From: Chitinivibrionales bacterium
Lineage (GTDB): Bacteria > Fibrobacterota > Chitinivibrionia > Chitinivibrionales > FEN-1185
DNA length: 64,000 nucleotides
Assembly (NCBI GenBank): GCA_035516255.1
Contig: DATJAL010000047.1
Span: 148,929-212,928, forward strand
Direction of reading: 5' to 3'
Under the pieces are notes generated by a model, which was not told where the DNA came from, did not search any database, and saw only the letters and a list, made by a program, of their open reading frames with translations. Every line of letters starts with the position of its first letter. Within the stretch, counting starts at the first letter, position 1. Shown piece after piece: positions 25,446 to 35,300 of this stretch. Position numbers and translations under genes: made by a program.

Positions 25446-27047
25446 ATGATTATGGAAATAACAGACAATAACGACATTCCAGGAATGGACTTGCTCAGGC
25501 AGGACATTTCGGCCCCATCGGGAATGTTCGACCGCATTGAAGCTGCCCTGTTTGACAGAATTGAAAAGTTCGAGCGCGGCCAGTCCCCTGAGAAGACAAT
25601 GCCGCCCTGGGAAGCCGTTGTCGCTTTGGACGAGACTGTCCCTCCGGAACTTGTCGATAATTCAGAGCAAGAGTTGTTCGACAGGATTTCTCAAGCCGAT
25701 AATGCCGAGCCATGGGAATTGTACGTTAAAAAAGATATCATCGGCACGGAAGATCTCTCCGCGCTTGAGAAAAGACTGTCGTACACCATTCCCGCAACGT
25801 CAACGCCCTATTCCTTTCCGCTGCTGTTTTCAACCATGTCTCTTGCGATCTCAAAATACAAAACAACTTTTATCGCGCTCCTCATTCTGGTTTTCGGCGT
25901 ATCCGCGTTTTACGGCTGGTACGCCTTCAGGAGCAATGATCTGCCGCTCGCGACAATACTGACCGCACAAGGCGGGATGCCTCGTTTGGCCGGCATCGTC
26001 CGTGAAAGCCAAACAGTGCGGTCGGCCGCCGGCCAGACACTGGTTCTTTCAAACAGACGCGGCACTGTGGTTGTTGCAGACGGCGCAGAGATCACCATTC
26101 GCAAGGCCAGGCGCCGCCGCATGGAATATGCCGTTGATTTCAAGGAATATACCCCGGAAACGGCCGGCCGTGTTATTTTCGCTGTCACCAAAAAAATACC
26201 TGGCCAGGAATTCTCGGTGACCACCAAAGATTATACGATTCACGTCGTGGGCACGGTGTTCAGGCTTACTCCGCAGGCGCGGGGGCGCACCGCCGTGCAG
26301 GTGCTTGAAGGGGCCGTTTGGATCGAGGGCGAAGGCGTTGCGACGCTTGTCACGGCGGGCGACCTGTTTGCGTTCAGCGACAAGGCCGGCGCCTATGCTG
26401 TTGCCCAAGCTGAAATGGACCGTTTGCCAAACAGCCAGAATCATCCTCTGCCGGAAACGGCGTTTGCGCCGCGGAAACCGGAGCCGCAATTCCATCATGT
26501 CAATAAAGGCTTTTCGCCGCCCCGCGACTCGCTTCTCGAGCTTGCGGTACGGCTGGAAGCGCTGGACTGGAAAAAATCCGTTGAGACCTACCGGGCCGTG
26601 CTTGCCCGCTCGGGGTCGTCAGCCTACGGCAGGGAGATCGCGCTGTTTTCCATCGGGCGGCTGCTGTACGACAACGGCGCGGCCGCACCCGAGATCAGGG
26701 AAGCGTTTAACGAATACCTGAAAAAATTTCCCGGGGGCAATTTTACCGGCGAATCGTACCTCCGGCTTGCCGACCTCGAGTATAAGACCGATCCGGGCAG
26801 GGCTCTGGTCTGGTACGAAAAATATCTGAAGGAATTTCCGCTCACCCAGAACACTGCGGCCGCCGAATACAAAGCCGGCCTTATCCTGCTGCAGCAGAAC
26901 AAGCGCGGCCGGGCAGCGGCGTTGCTGTCAAACGCCCTGAGCGACGCTAAAAATTACCCGGCCGACCAAATCGCTGCAATACGGCGCACGCTTGACAATG
27001 CGAAAAGTCCCCGGAACGACAGCGCCAAAAACGGTTCATTACCGTAG
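25446..27047 (+). CDS. FecR-domain/TPR membrane regulator (putative anti-sigma factor)
   Basis: A 533-residue protein starting four bases after the sigma factor. Residues 1-115 hold three related cytoplasmic segments ending in LFDRI, LFDRI and LEKRL, each near an acidic helix, which could contact sigma. One transmembrane helix spans about residues 139-158 (TFIALLILVFGVSAFYGWYA). A periplasmic FecR domain follows: FSVTTKDYTIHVVGTVFRL and AVQVLEGAVWI. The C-terminal 170 residues are TPR-like (YREIALFSIGRLLY pattern, AFNEYLKKFPGG, LVWYEKYLKEFPLT). FecR proteins relay an outside signal to a sigma factor. The inducer is unknown; control of the cellulases downstream is inference only. Confidence 0.82.
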   Translation: MIMEITDNNDIPGMDLLRQDISAPSGMFDRIEAALFDRIEKFERGQSPEKTMPPWEAVVALDETVPPELVDNSEQELFDRISQADNAEPWELYVKKDIIGTEDLSALEKRLSYTIPATSTPYSFPLLFSTMSLAISKYKTTFIALLILVFGVSAFYGWYAFRSNDLPLATILTAQGGMPRLAGIVRESQTVRSAAGQTLVLSNRRGTVVVADGAEITIRKARRRRMEYAVDFKEYTPETAGRVIFAVTKKIPGQEFSVTTKDYTIHVVGTVFRLTPQARGRTAVQVLEGAVWIEGEGVATLVTAGDLFAFSDKAGAYAVAQAEMDRLPNSQNHPLPETAFAPRKPEPQFHHVNKGFSPPRDSLLELAVRLEALDWKKSVETYRAVLARSGSSAYGREIALFSIGRLLYDNGAAAPEIREAFNEYLKKFPGGNFTGESYLRLADLEYKTDPGRALVWYEKYLKEFPLTQNTAAAEYKAGLILLQQNKRGRAAALLSNALSDAKNYPADQIAAIRRTLDNAKSPRNDSAKNGSLP

Positions 27048-27291
27048 ACATCGACTCGCGCCATGCCATTCCGGGTTTCCCGCCTCTCCGGTCCAGCCTG
27101 GAACAAAAAAATCATTCGCATTGAACCGCAAATATCTTGCTTACCACTAATTATTAATCAGAGCAGACATAGATTCCTTTTGTCATCCAATAAACAACTG
27201 GTTAATGAATATCGATGAATTGATCCAGAATACTATCGGCACAGGAAAATTATCTCGGAAAGAAATCCTTTAACCACCGGAGGCACGTATC

Positions 27292-29055
27292 ATGCATTTA
27301 CCGTTCAAGTCTCTAAACAAAAAAGTCTTTTTATTTGTCGCAGCTTTGGCACTTTTCATCTCCCCATCTGCGCACGCCGCGAACGTGTGGGCGGTCGATT
27401 CCATCGGCAACATTACCCGAAATGACTCCGCCTTCCGCGTCAAGGGCGGATCCTGGTTCGGACTCGAAGGAAGGTATGAGCTCTCCACGGACGCGACCAA
27501 CCCGCGAGGAGCGCCCATGGAATTATACATGGGCAACGTGTTCTGGGCGCAAAGCAGCCGCACCATCGCCGGGGATGCGGTCGAGATAAAAAACCTGGGA
27601 TTCAACTGCGTGAGGATACCGCTTGTTCCCCAGACCCTCGATGACAGCGATCCGCAGGGCATAGACCCGGTCCTGAAAAATTCCCCGTCCGTGCGTATTC
27701 AAGGCGCTTTTACCGCGCTCAAGACGATGATCAAAGCATGTTCCGACGCCGGGCTCTACGTCCTGTTGGACATCCACTCCTGCTCAAATTACGTAGGCTG
27801 GCGAAAGGGCCGCTTGGACGCGCGTCCGCCATGGACAGACGCGAACCGCGACAATTACGACTTCAAACGTGAGGATTGCTCCTGCGCGGCGGATGGTAAC
27901 CCGAGCACGGTCACCCGCATCCAGGCCTACGACGTTTCGAAGTGGCTGGCCAACCTGAAAACGCTGGCCGGCCTTGGCTCGTCGATCGGCGTGGACAACA
28001 TCATGGGCATCGACATCTTCAACGAACCCTGGGACTACAGTTGGACCGAATGGAAATCGCTCATCGAGCAGGCCTACGCGGCGATCAGCTCCGTGAATCC
28101 CAACATTCTGATTTTTGCCGAGGGGATCGGCAGCAGCAACGGCAACCAGGACGGCACCCCGAACACGGTAAACAAGACGCCGCATGGAAATGATTCCACG
28201 ACAAACCCAAACTGGGGCGAGAACCTGTATGAAGCGGGCGCCAATCCGCCCAACGTGCCGAAGAACAAGCTGGTGTTCTCGCCGCACTGCTATGGTCCTT
28301 CGGTATGCACGCAGCCGATGTTCGCGGACTGGGATGCCCAGCCGCAGTGCAAGAGCCTCCAGGAAGACGCCTTTGGTGACGCGAAATGCCAGATCGTGAT
28401 CGATCCGGCGAAGCTCGAAGTGGGATGGCAGGAGCACTTCGGATACCTGAGGGCCCTCGGATATGCCGTTTGCATTGGAGAATTCGGCGGCAACATGGAC
28501 TGGCCCAGAAAGGCCGAGATCCGCATGCAGAACCGCTACAGCTACATCACCGACACAACGGTTGACCGGCAGTGGCAGAACGCCTTTGTAAACTATCTGC
28601 TCAAGGTGGGCATATACAATTCCTTCTACTGGTCGATCAACCCGGAATCCAGCGATACCTACGGGATTTATACCACTCCTTATGACCCCGTCTCCAACAC
28701 GGGCGGCTGGGGGACATGGTCGGGCACCGATCCACGGAAGCTTGGCCTGCTCGCAAAACTCTGGAACGCGGCCGGAACAGGCGCGCTTGTCAATCTTGGC
28801 GCCGTCAGGAGGGTTTCAAGCTTTCACATTTCAAATGAGGGACTGATCACCTATTCATTGCCCAGGGCGGCAATTGTCTCGCTGAAACTCTATGATCTTA
28901 ACGGCCGTTTGCAATCGGAAATAATCGGCCGGCACCAAGGGGCGGGTTTTTATTCCCTGCGTCCGCGGCAGATGGCGGTTGCCGCCGGACCGTATGTGGC
29001 GGTTTTTAAGGCCGGCGAATATGTTTCGAAACAAATGGTATGTTTCACAAAATAG
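27292..29055 (+). CDS. Secreted GH5 endo-glucanase (cellulase) with C-terminal sorting domain
   Basis: A 587-residue enzyme of glycoside hydrolase family 5 that cleaves internal beta-1,4-glucan bonds. It has CCGGAGG upstream of the ATG and a signal peptide (VFLFVAALALFISPSAHA). The TIM-barrel motifs are GFNCVRIPLVPQ, YVLLDIHSC, the acid/base Glu in IFNEPWDYSW (E245), and the nucleophile in CIGEFGGNMDW (E397). Extra Cys pairs (CSCAADG) suggest disulphides. The last 80 residues (ITYSLPRAAIVSLKLYDLNG, GPYVAVFKAGEY) form a sorting-like module. The GH9 gene follows 39 bases later, so both are likely in one transcript. Confidence 0.93.
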   Translation: MHLPFKSLNKKVFLFVAALALFISPSAHAANVWAVDSIGNITRNDSAFRVKGGSWFGLEGRYELSTDATNPRGAPMELYMGNVFWAQSSRTIAGDAVEIKNLGFNCVRIPLVPQTLDDSDPQGIDPVLKNSPSVRIQGAFTALKTMIKACSDAGLYVLLDIHSCSNYVGWRKGRLDARPPWTDANRDNYDFKREDCSCAADGNPSTVTRIQAYDVSKWLANLKTLAGLGSSIGVDNIMGIDIFNEPWDYSWTEWKSLIEQAYAAISSVNPNILIFAEGIGSSNGNQDGTPNTVNKTPHGNDSTTNPNWGENLYEAGANPPNVPKNKLVFSPHCYGPSVCTQPMFADWDAQPQCKSLQEDAFGDAKCQIVIDPAKLEVGWQEHFGYLRALGYAVCIGEFGGNMDWPRKAEIRMQNRYSYITDTTVDRQWQNAFVNYLLKVGIYNSFYWSINPESSDTYGIYTTPYDPVSNTGGWGTWSGTDPRKLGLLAKLWNAAGTGALVNLGAVRRVSSFHISNEGLITYSLPRAAIVSLKLYDLNGRLQSEIIGRHQGAGFYSLRPRQMAVAAGPYVAVFKAGEYVSKQMVCFTK

Positions 29056-29094
29056 CTTTTATCGTTGATTGGCAATGTCAACAGAAGGGGCATC

Positions 29095-31293
29095 ATGAAA
29101 TTCATTCCGCAGGCATTTTTATCCATGATATTTCTAACTACCCTTGCCTCCGCCGCCTACAATTACGGCGAGGCGCTCCAGAAGGCCGTTTACTTCTACG
29201 AATGCCAGCAGTCCGGGCCGCTGCCGGCATGGAACCGCGTTGCCTGGCGCGGCCCGAGTTGCATCCACGACGGCGCGGACGCGGGAAAGGACCTCACCGG
29301 CGGCTGGTATGACGCCGGCGACCACGTGAAGTTCAACTTTCCCATGTCGTTTTCCGTCACCATGCTGTGCTGGGGCGTCGTGGAAAACCGCGACGCCTAT
29401 GAAAAGAGCGGCCAGCTTCCCTCCATTCTCAATACCATCCGGTTTGCCGCCGAATATCTCATCCGGTGCCACACCGCGCAAAACGAATTCTACGGTCAGG
29501 TCGGCGACGGCGGGCTCGACCATTCGTTCTGGGGACCCGCCGAGTCCGTGGAGTCCTTGATGAAACGGCCCTCGGCGAAAATCGACGCGACGCATCCGGG
29601 ATCGGACCTCGCGGGCGAAGCCGCGGCGGCGCTTGCAGCAACATCGCTGGTGTTCAAATCGACTGACCCGGCTTTTTCTGCCACCTGTCTCACCCATGCG
29701 CAGCAGCTGTATTCGTTCGCCGACCAGTACCGCGGAAAGTACGATGCGTCAATCACCGCCGCCCAGGGGTATTACAACTCCTGGAGCGGCTATCACGACG
29801 AGCTCGTGTGGGGCGCGGTCTGGCTGTACCTGGCGGGCGGAGACAATTCGTATCTTGCTAAAGCGGAATCATATTACGACAGCCTCAACACCGAGCCGCA
29901 GTCGACCACGAGGTCGTACAAATGGACCATCGCATGGGACGACAAGAGCTACGGCTGCTACGTGCTCCTCGCGAAACTCACCGGCAGCCAGAAATACAAG
30001 GACGACGCGCAGCGCTGGCTCGACTTTTGGACCGTGGGCGTGAACGGCCAGAAAATAACGTATACGCCTGGCGGCCTTGCCTGGCTCGACCAATGGGGCT
30101 CCAACCGCTACGCCGCAAACACCGCGTTCTGCGCGCTGGTGTACGCCGACAGCGTCGCGGACGCATCCGTCAAGACTCGCTACCATGATTTCGCGGTGCG
30201 GCAGATCAATTATATGCTCGGCGACAATCCTATGGGCCGCTCGCTGGTGGTGGGATACGGCGTGAACCCGCCCTGCCACGAGCACCACCGCACCGCCGAG
30301 GGATCATATCCCGGCGACGCCGGCGACACCATCGCCTGCCTCCACACGCTGTACGGGGCGCTGGTGGGCGGCCCCGACGCGAGCGACAATTACGTGGACC
30401 AGCGCAGCAACTACACGCAGAACGAGCCGGCCTGCGATTACAACGCGGCGTTCACCGGCGCGCTCGCCCGCCTGTACAAGGAATACGGCGGCGATCCGCT
30501 CGCCGTGTTCCCGCCCCCGGAGCCCGTGCCCGAGCAGTTCTACATTCTCGCCAAGGTAAACGCCAGCGGCACTGGCTTCACCGAGATCGACGCGGTCTTG
30601 TGCAACAAGACCAACACGCCCGCGCGCGTGTGCAGGCACCTTTCGTACCGCTATTTCGTCGACCTGAGCGAGGTCGCCGCGGCGGGAATTCCACTTAGTC
30701 AAGTCACCATCTCCACCAATTACATGCAGGGCAAGGCCTCGGTCGGGCCGCTCACCGCCTACAACGGGTCATCGACCGTTTATTACGTCGAGGTTTCCTA
30801 CGAGGGGGATTCGCTGTTCCCCGGCACCCAGGACTCGTACAAACGGGAGGCGCAGTTCAGGATTCAACTGCCCAACAACTCGGCCGCGGCCGCGTGGGAC
30901 CCGACCAACGACTGGTCGTACAAGACCGTCGGCGTTTCGGGCCAGGCGATCAAGGCCGTCAACATGCCGATTTACGACGGCGGCGTGCAGATATGGGGCG
31001 CTGAGCCGGGCAAGCCCGCGGTGAACGTAATTGCGGATAAAGCGCCGGCCATCGATAAAAAATGCAATTGCAGGATCAGATGCGACGGCAGGTATATTTC
31101 CTTTGAACCAATGATTCAGCAGGGAATGGGGCTAGACTTGATTTCCGCCGCCGGCCAAAAGGTTTTTTCATTCCGCGCGGTCAACAGCAGGAAAATATCC
31201 GTTGAGAAAATCAAGCCCGGCGTTTATTTCCTGGAATTGTCGGATGGTAATAAAAAACCGATCACGCGACAATCAATCATTGTCCAACAGTAA
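29095..31293 (+). CDS. Secreted GH9 cellulase with CBM3-like module and C-terminal sorting domain
   Basis: A 732-residue endoglucanase of family 9 (inverting (alpha/alpha)6 barrel). The ATG at 29095 has AGAAGGGG before it and a signal peptide follows. Catalytic features: GGWYDAGDHVKFNFP with the Asp pair (residues 73 and 76), CHEHHRTAEGS near residue 393 and the proton donor in NEPACDYNAAFTGALA near residue 444. After a Pro-rich linker (FPPPEPVPEQ), residues about 480-640 look like a CBM3c-type module (FTEIDAVLCNKTNTPARVCR, YYVEVSYEGDSLFPG). CBM3c modules feed chains to GH9 sites for processive cutting. The end carries the sorting-like module. The usual PHHR is here EHHR. Confidence 0.93.
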   Translation: MKFIPQAFLSMIFLTTLASAAYNYGEALQKAVYFYECQQSGPLPAWNRVAWRGPSCIHDGADAGKDLTGGWYDAGDHVKFNFPMSFSVTMLCWGVVENRDAYEKSGQLPSILNTIRFAAEYLIRCHTAQNEFYGQVGDGGLDHSFWGPAESVESLMKRPSAKIDATHPGSDLAGEAAAALAATSLVFKSTDPAFSATCLTHAQQLYSFADQYRGKYDASITAAQGYYNSWSGYHDELVWGAVWLYLAGGDNSYLAKAESYYDSLNTEPQSTTRSYKWTIAWDDKSYGCYVLLAKLTGSQKYKDDAQRWLDFWTVGVNGQKITYTPGGLAWLDQWGSNRYAANTAFCALVYADSVADASVKTRYHDFAVRQINYMLGDNPMGRSLVVGYGVNPPCHEHHRTAEGSYPGDAGDTIACLHTLYGALVGGPDASDNYVDQRSNYTQNEPACDYNAAFTGALARLYKEYGGDPLAVFPPPEPVPEQFYILAKVNASGTGFTEIDAVLCNKTNTPARVCRHLSYRYFVDLSEVAAAGIPLSQVTISTNYMQGKASVGPLTAYNGSSTVYYVEVSYEGDSLFPGTQDSYKREAQFRIQLPNNSAAAAWDPTNDWSYKTVGVSGQAIKAVNMPIYDGGVQIWGAEPGKPAVNVIADKAPAIDKKCNCRIRCDGRYISFEPMIQQGMGLDLISAAGQKVFSFRAVNSRKISVEKIKPGVYFLELSDGNKKPITRQSIIVQQ

Positions 31294-31322
31294 ATGGTAA
31301 TCTTTTCTTGACCTCACCCCAA

Positions 31323-31355
31323 CCCCTCTCACGAATCGGAGAGGGGGCTTTTTTT
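31323..31355 (+). terminator. Rho-independent terminator after the cellulase genes
   Basis: CCCCTCTC...GAGAGGGG, an 8-base-pair stem with an 8-base loop, followed by GC and TTTTTTT. It starts 29 bases after the GH9 stop and closes the GH5-GH9 unit. Confidence 0.85.
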
Positions 31356-31475
31356 GCCAACTGCATTTTAATTTTCAAACATTCATTCCTTTGCTAATCC
31401 TACGCCAATTTGTTATTATTAGCTTATCGCGGCCTGAAACATTTTCTGGAACGAACCCGTTTAAAGGGGTCTTTA

Positions 31476-32126
31476 ATGAACTCGGACAAAATGAATGATC
31501 TTCAACCGATCGTGCTTCCCAGGCCTAAAGACTGGCGCGGCAAATCCGTTTACGCGGCGCTCAAGGCCAGACAGACGAACCGCTCGCTGAGCGATAAAAA
31601 ACTTTCTTTACAAACGCTCTCAAACCTGCTCTGGGCGGCAAACGGAGTGAACCGGAAGACCGGCCCGTTCAAACTTCCCGGAAGAACCGCCGCCTCGGCG
31701 AGCAACTCCAGGGAAATCGACGTGTATGCCGCGCTTGAAAAAGGGGTCTTCCATTATGAACCGGAGGCCCATCGACTGGACCCGGCGGCGAAAGGCGATC
31801 TCCGATCGATGGCCATCGGCCGCGGGCAGGAGAAGTGGGGCGCCAACGCGCCGGTGCGGCTCATCTACGTGGCGGACATTGACAAATTCAAAACGTCCGG
31901 TTTCGACGAGCCCCGGCTGCACGATCCCGAGGGACAAAAGGCCTATTATTACGCCGACACTGGCCTCATCGCGGGAAACGTGTACCTGTTCGCCGCCGCG
32001 CAGGGGCTTGCGGCGTGGTTTCACAACTGCGACAGGGAGGGAGTAGCGAAGGAATTGAATTTGCCCGAAAGCAAGAGGCCGCTGTTCGGGCAGACGGTGG
32101 GGTATCCGGGGAAAACAAAAGAATAA
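31476..32126 (+). CDS. SagB-type nitroreductase-family oxidoreductase
   Basis: A 216-residue flavin-dependent protein of the nitroreductase superfamily, SagB/ThcOx subgroup. AAAGGGG lies before the ATG at 31476. Motifs: RQTNRSLSDKKLSLQTLSNL with the flavin-binding Arg-x-x-x-Arg region, LLWAANGVNRKTG, TAASASNSREIDVYAA, and DTGLIAGNVYLFAAAQGLAA. SagB dehydrogenases make thiazoles or oxazoles in peptide natural products, but no YcaO cyclodehydratase or precursor peptide is nearby, so a stand-alone reductase role is more likely. The substrate is unknown. Confidence 0.85.
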   Translation: MNSDKMNDLQPIVLPRPKDWRGKSVYAALKARQTNRSLSDKKLSLQTLSNLLWAANGVNRKTGPFKLPGRTAASASNSREIDVYAALEKGVFHYEPEAHRLDPAAKGDLRSMAIGRGQEKWGANAPVRLIYVADIDKFKTSGFDEPRLHDPEGQKAYYYADTGLIAGNVYLFAAAQGLAAWFHNCDREGVAKELNLPESKRPLFGQTVGYPGKTKE

Positions 32127-32229
32127 TCATTTGGACGATTAATTTGAAAGGAATTTCCGCGGCAGGATAATTTGGTCAAGGCGGTTAAATTTGATGCGAT
32201 TTGATCAACAGCTACAAATGGTACAGTTA

Positions 32230-32315
32230 CCTCCCCGGGGGGAGGTGGGCGGGACGTTACAATAAGCATTTTCCTTACGGGGCCTTAGGGGCGGAGCCCC
32301 TACCATATCTTGATC
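32230..32315 (+). repeat. Dispersed repeat family C, copy 1
   Basis: CCTCCCCGGGGGGAGG palindrome, then GTGGGCGG, then AAGCATTTTCCTTACGGGG and TTAGGGGCGGAGCCCCTACCAT. A second copy with the same order lies at 55708-55785. Confidence 0.75.
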
Positions 32316-32339
32316 TTGTTTTATCTGGTATAATTTTTC

Positions 32340-35300
32340 TCATGTAAACAGCTCCCCCATAAAATCCGTCTGCTCGCACTCCGCAACCTTTTTCACCTTC
32401 ATCGCCGCCGCCTTCTCATACGTCTTTAATTCTTCTTCAATGTCCGAAAGATACGGCGACGGCCTTGCATCGATTGTTTTCCCATACAGCGTGCGGCGCC
32501 TTGCATGGATGAGATAGAGCAGCTCTTTTGCGCGCGTCATTCCCACGTAGAAAAGCCTGCGCTCCTCGGCCGGATCAAATTCCTTTCCTTCCCTAAGAAG
32601 CGGCACAAGCCCCTGCTCGCATCCCGCAATGAACACCACCGGAAATTCGAGCCCCTTGGCCGCGTGCAGCGTGAGCAACGAGACTTTTTCCGCGGCCGGT
32701 ACTAGCGAGTCGTCGGATTGCTGAAGCTGGATGTAGTCCACGAAAAACTGCAAGCTGACTTGAAGGCGCGCGATGCGCAGGAGCCGGCTGAACAGGTCCT
32801 TACTTGACTTTTCCTTTTCAATCCGGTCTTTGATTCCCGGACTTTGCGCCAGTTTATTCAACGCCGTTTCAAGACCCTCATCCTGAAGCTCCCGCGACAT
32901 TCCTGAGACAAAATCCTGCCAGACCGCTTTTTTTTCGAAGCCCAGGGACCGCTTCAACGCTTTGAGACTTTCCGCTTCCATTTCATTCCCCGATGCGAGC
33001 AGGAGGAGCGCGACAATGTCCTTGACAAACTCATAGTCGGCAAGCTGTTTGTCCCCCGACACCTGATAGGGAATGCCGCTGCGTTCAAACGCCTCAACGA
33101 CGGCAAGGCTCTGGGCGTTCGTGCGGTACAGTACGGCGCAGTCGCCGAATGTCTTTTCGCCGCTTTCCGCTCCGTCAACCCTGCCGCTGTCGTGCGAGAA
33201 CATGCTGGTGCCGCCCACCAGCTTTTCAATCTGGTGGACGATATATTCCGCCTCGGCAAGGTCGGTCGCCGCTTCGTGGATGACAAGCCTGCCCTCGAGA
33301 TGCAGCGCGGCCGTCGGGGGAGGAACGCTCCCGCTGCTTTCTGCGGATATCACATGGCCACTTGCCGTGAGCAGATTCGATGCGGAGCGGTAGTTCTCAG
33401 AAAGAAAGACGGTCTCGGCGCCGGGAAACGTTTTTTCGAACATGCCGAAGAACCGGACGTCCGACCCGCGGAACCCGTAAATCGCCTGGTTCGGGTCGCC
33501 GATCGCGGTGATGCGCACCCCGTCGTGGACGAGAATTTTTAAAAGTTCATGCTGAACATCGTTGATGTCCTGGTATTCATCCACAAATATGAAACGATAG
33601 ACTGACCGGACTTCGCGGAGCGCGAATTCGTTTTCGGCAAGCAGTCTCACGGCAAAGCGGAGAATGTCGTCAAAGTCAAGAAGGCCGGATTCATGAAGGG
33701 CCGCATCATACTGTTCAATCTCCGGATCGGCCTCCAGCGATGAATAAAAGGACTTGTTTTTTAATACCGCCTCGAGCAGCGCCTTTCTCCGCGAAGGCGG
33801 CCATCCGGGAAACGCCTTTTTGACGGCTGTGTCGCGCTGGACGTCGGTGGCGATGGAAAAATTCTTAGGCGCATTCGACCGTTCGGGATACAATCGCAAC
33901 AAGTCGAGGCAGAACCGGTGAAACGTGCCGACAAAATATATTTCGTCCGCAGTGTCCCCAACGAGAGACGAGATGCGCACGCGCATTTCCTCGGCCGCCT
34001 TGTTGGTAAAGGTAATGGCGAGGATTTTTTCGCGGTTTTTAAGAAGTGGAATTGTTTTAGCGATCCTGTGGACGAGGGTGTGGGTTTTTCCCGTACCGGG
34101 GCCGGCAATAATCAAGAGATGGGAACCGGCGTGATCGACGGCCGCGTGCTGAACTTCATTTAATCCTGCGCCTTGTTTTTCTCCTTTGATTTCCTGAGGA
34201 ATTTTTGGCGCAGGACTTTTTCCCCGGTTTTCCGGAACGGCTTTTTTTTTATCGCCGGGCAGTATTCGTTTTACGCTTTCTTTCTCTTTTCTTACAATTG
34301 AGTCTTCCCGGGATTCATCATCAAACATGGTTAATTGTCGCTTCTCCGCTTTGCGCTCTTTGTCTGAAAATATTTTTATCGTCCCATATTCTCCGTCGTA
34401 TCCCGCGTTCACCGTGACCTCGCCATTGCGCACGCGGCGCACACCCTCCGCGACCATGTCGCCCGCAGCTTTTGCTATCCTGTCAAGCGTCGCGTCGAGC
34501 AGGGCCGCAAACTCGCCGCCGATGTCGCCCACGAGCCGGTTGTACAGTATGTCAACCTTCTGCGAGGCCGGCCCGACGCCAAGGCATTCGCCGATGATCT
34601 CGGCGAGCGGGATCATGCTTTTATACGGTCGCCACCGTTTTCCCTTTTCGCCTTCGGCCCGGTCGGCAAGCTCCTCGACCCGCGCCATGACGCCCACGGT
34701 CACGGGCTTTCCGCACACCGGGCACAGGCCCTTGTTTTTAAGGGTATCGCGCGGGTGCATGCGTGTCTGGCATTTGCGGTGGCCGTCGTAATGGTACTTT
34801 CCCTCCTCAGGGAAAAACTCGACGGTGCCGAGAAGTCCCTTGTCGCTCGGATCGCGCAGCGCGTTGAGCAGCCCCGCGTACGACAGGTCCGTATCGAACA
34901 TGTTGGCCTCTCGGCCGAGCTTGTTCGGCGAATGCGCGTCGGAATTTGAGACCAGCAAAAAATTATCGAGGATTGACAGCCGCCAGTTCATGAGCGGATC
35001 GGATGACAGGCCCGTCTCCAGTGCGTAAATATATTTAGTCAGGTCACCGAAGCATTCCTCGACGGTGTTGAACCCGCTCTTTGACCCGAGCACCGAAAAC
35101 CACGGCGTCCATACGTGCGCGGGAACCAGGATGGCGTCGGGATTGCACGACAGCACGATTTCGAGCAGGTCGCGGCTGTCAAGCCCAAGGATAGGCCTGC
35201 CGTCGGAGCGGATGTTGCCGATGGCCTCGAGCTTTAAGGTCAGCTTTTCCAGCGTTGAATAATCGGGCACAAAAACGACATTGTGTACCTTGCGGACTTT

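Noticed and set aside
31476..32126. Azole-modified peptide biosynthesis cluster around the SagB-like gene
   Set aside because: No YcaO, precursor peptide, protease or export gene in the neighbourhood.
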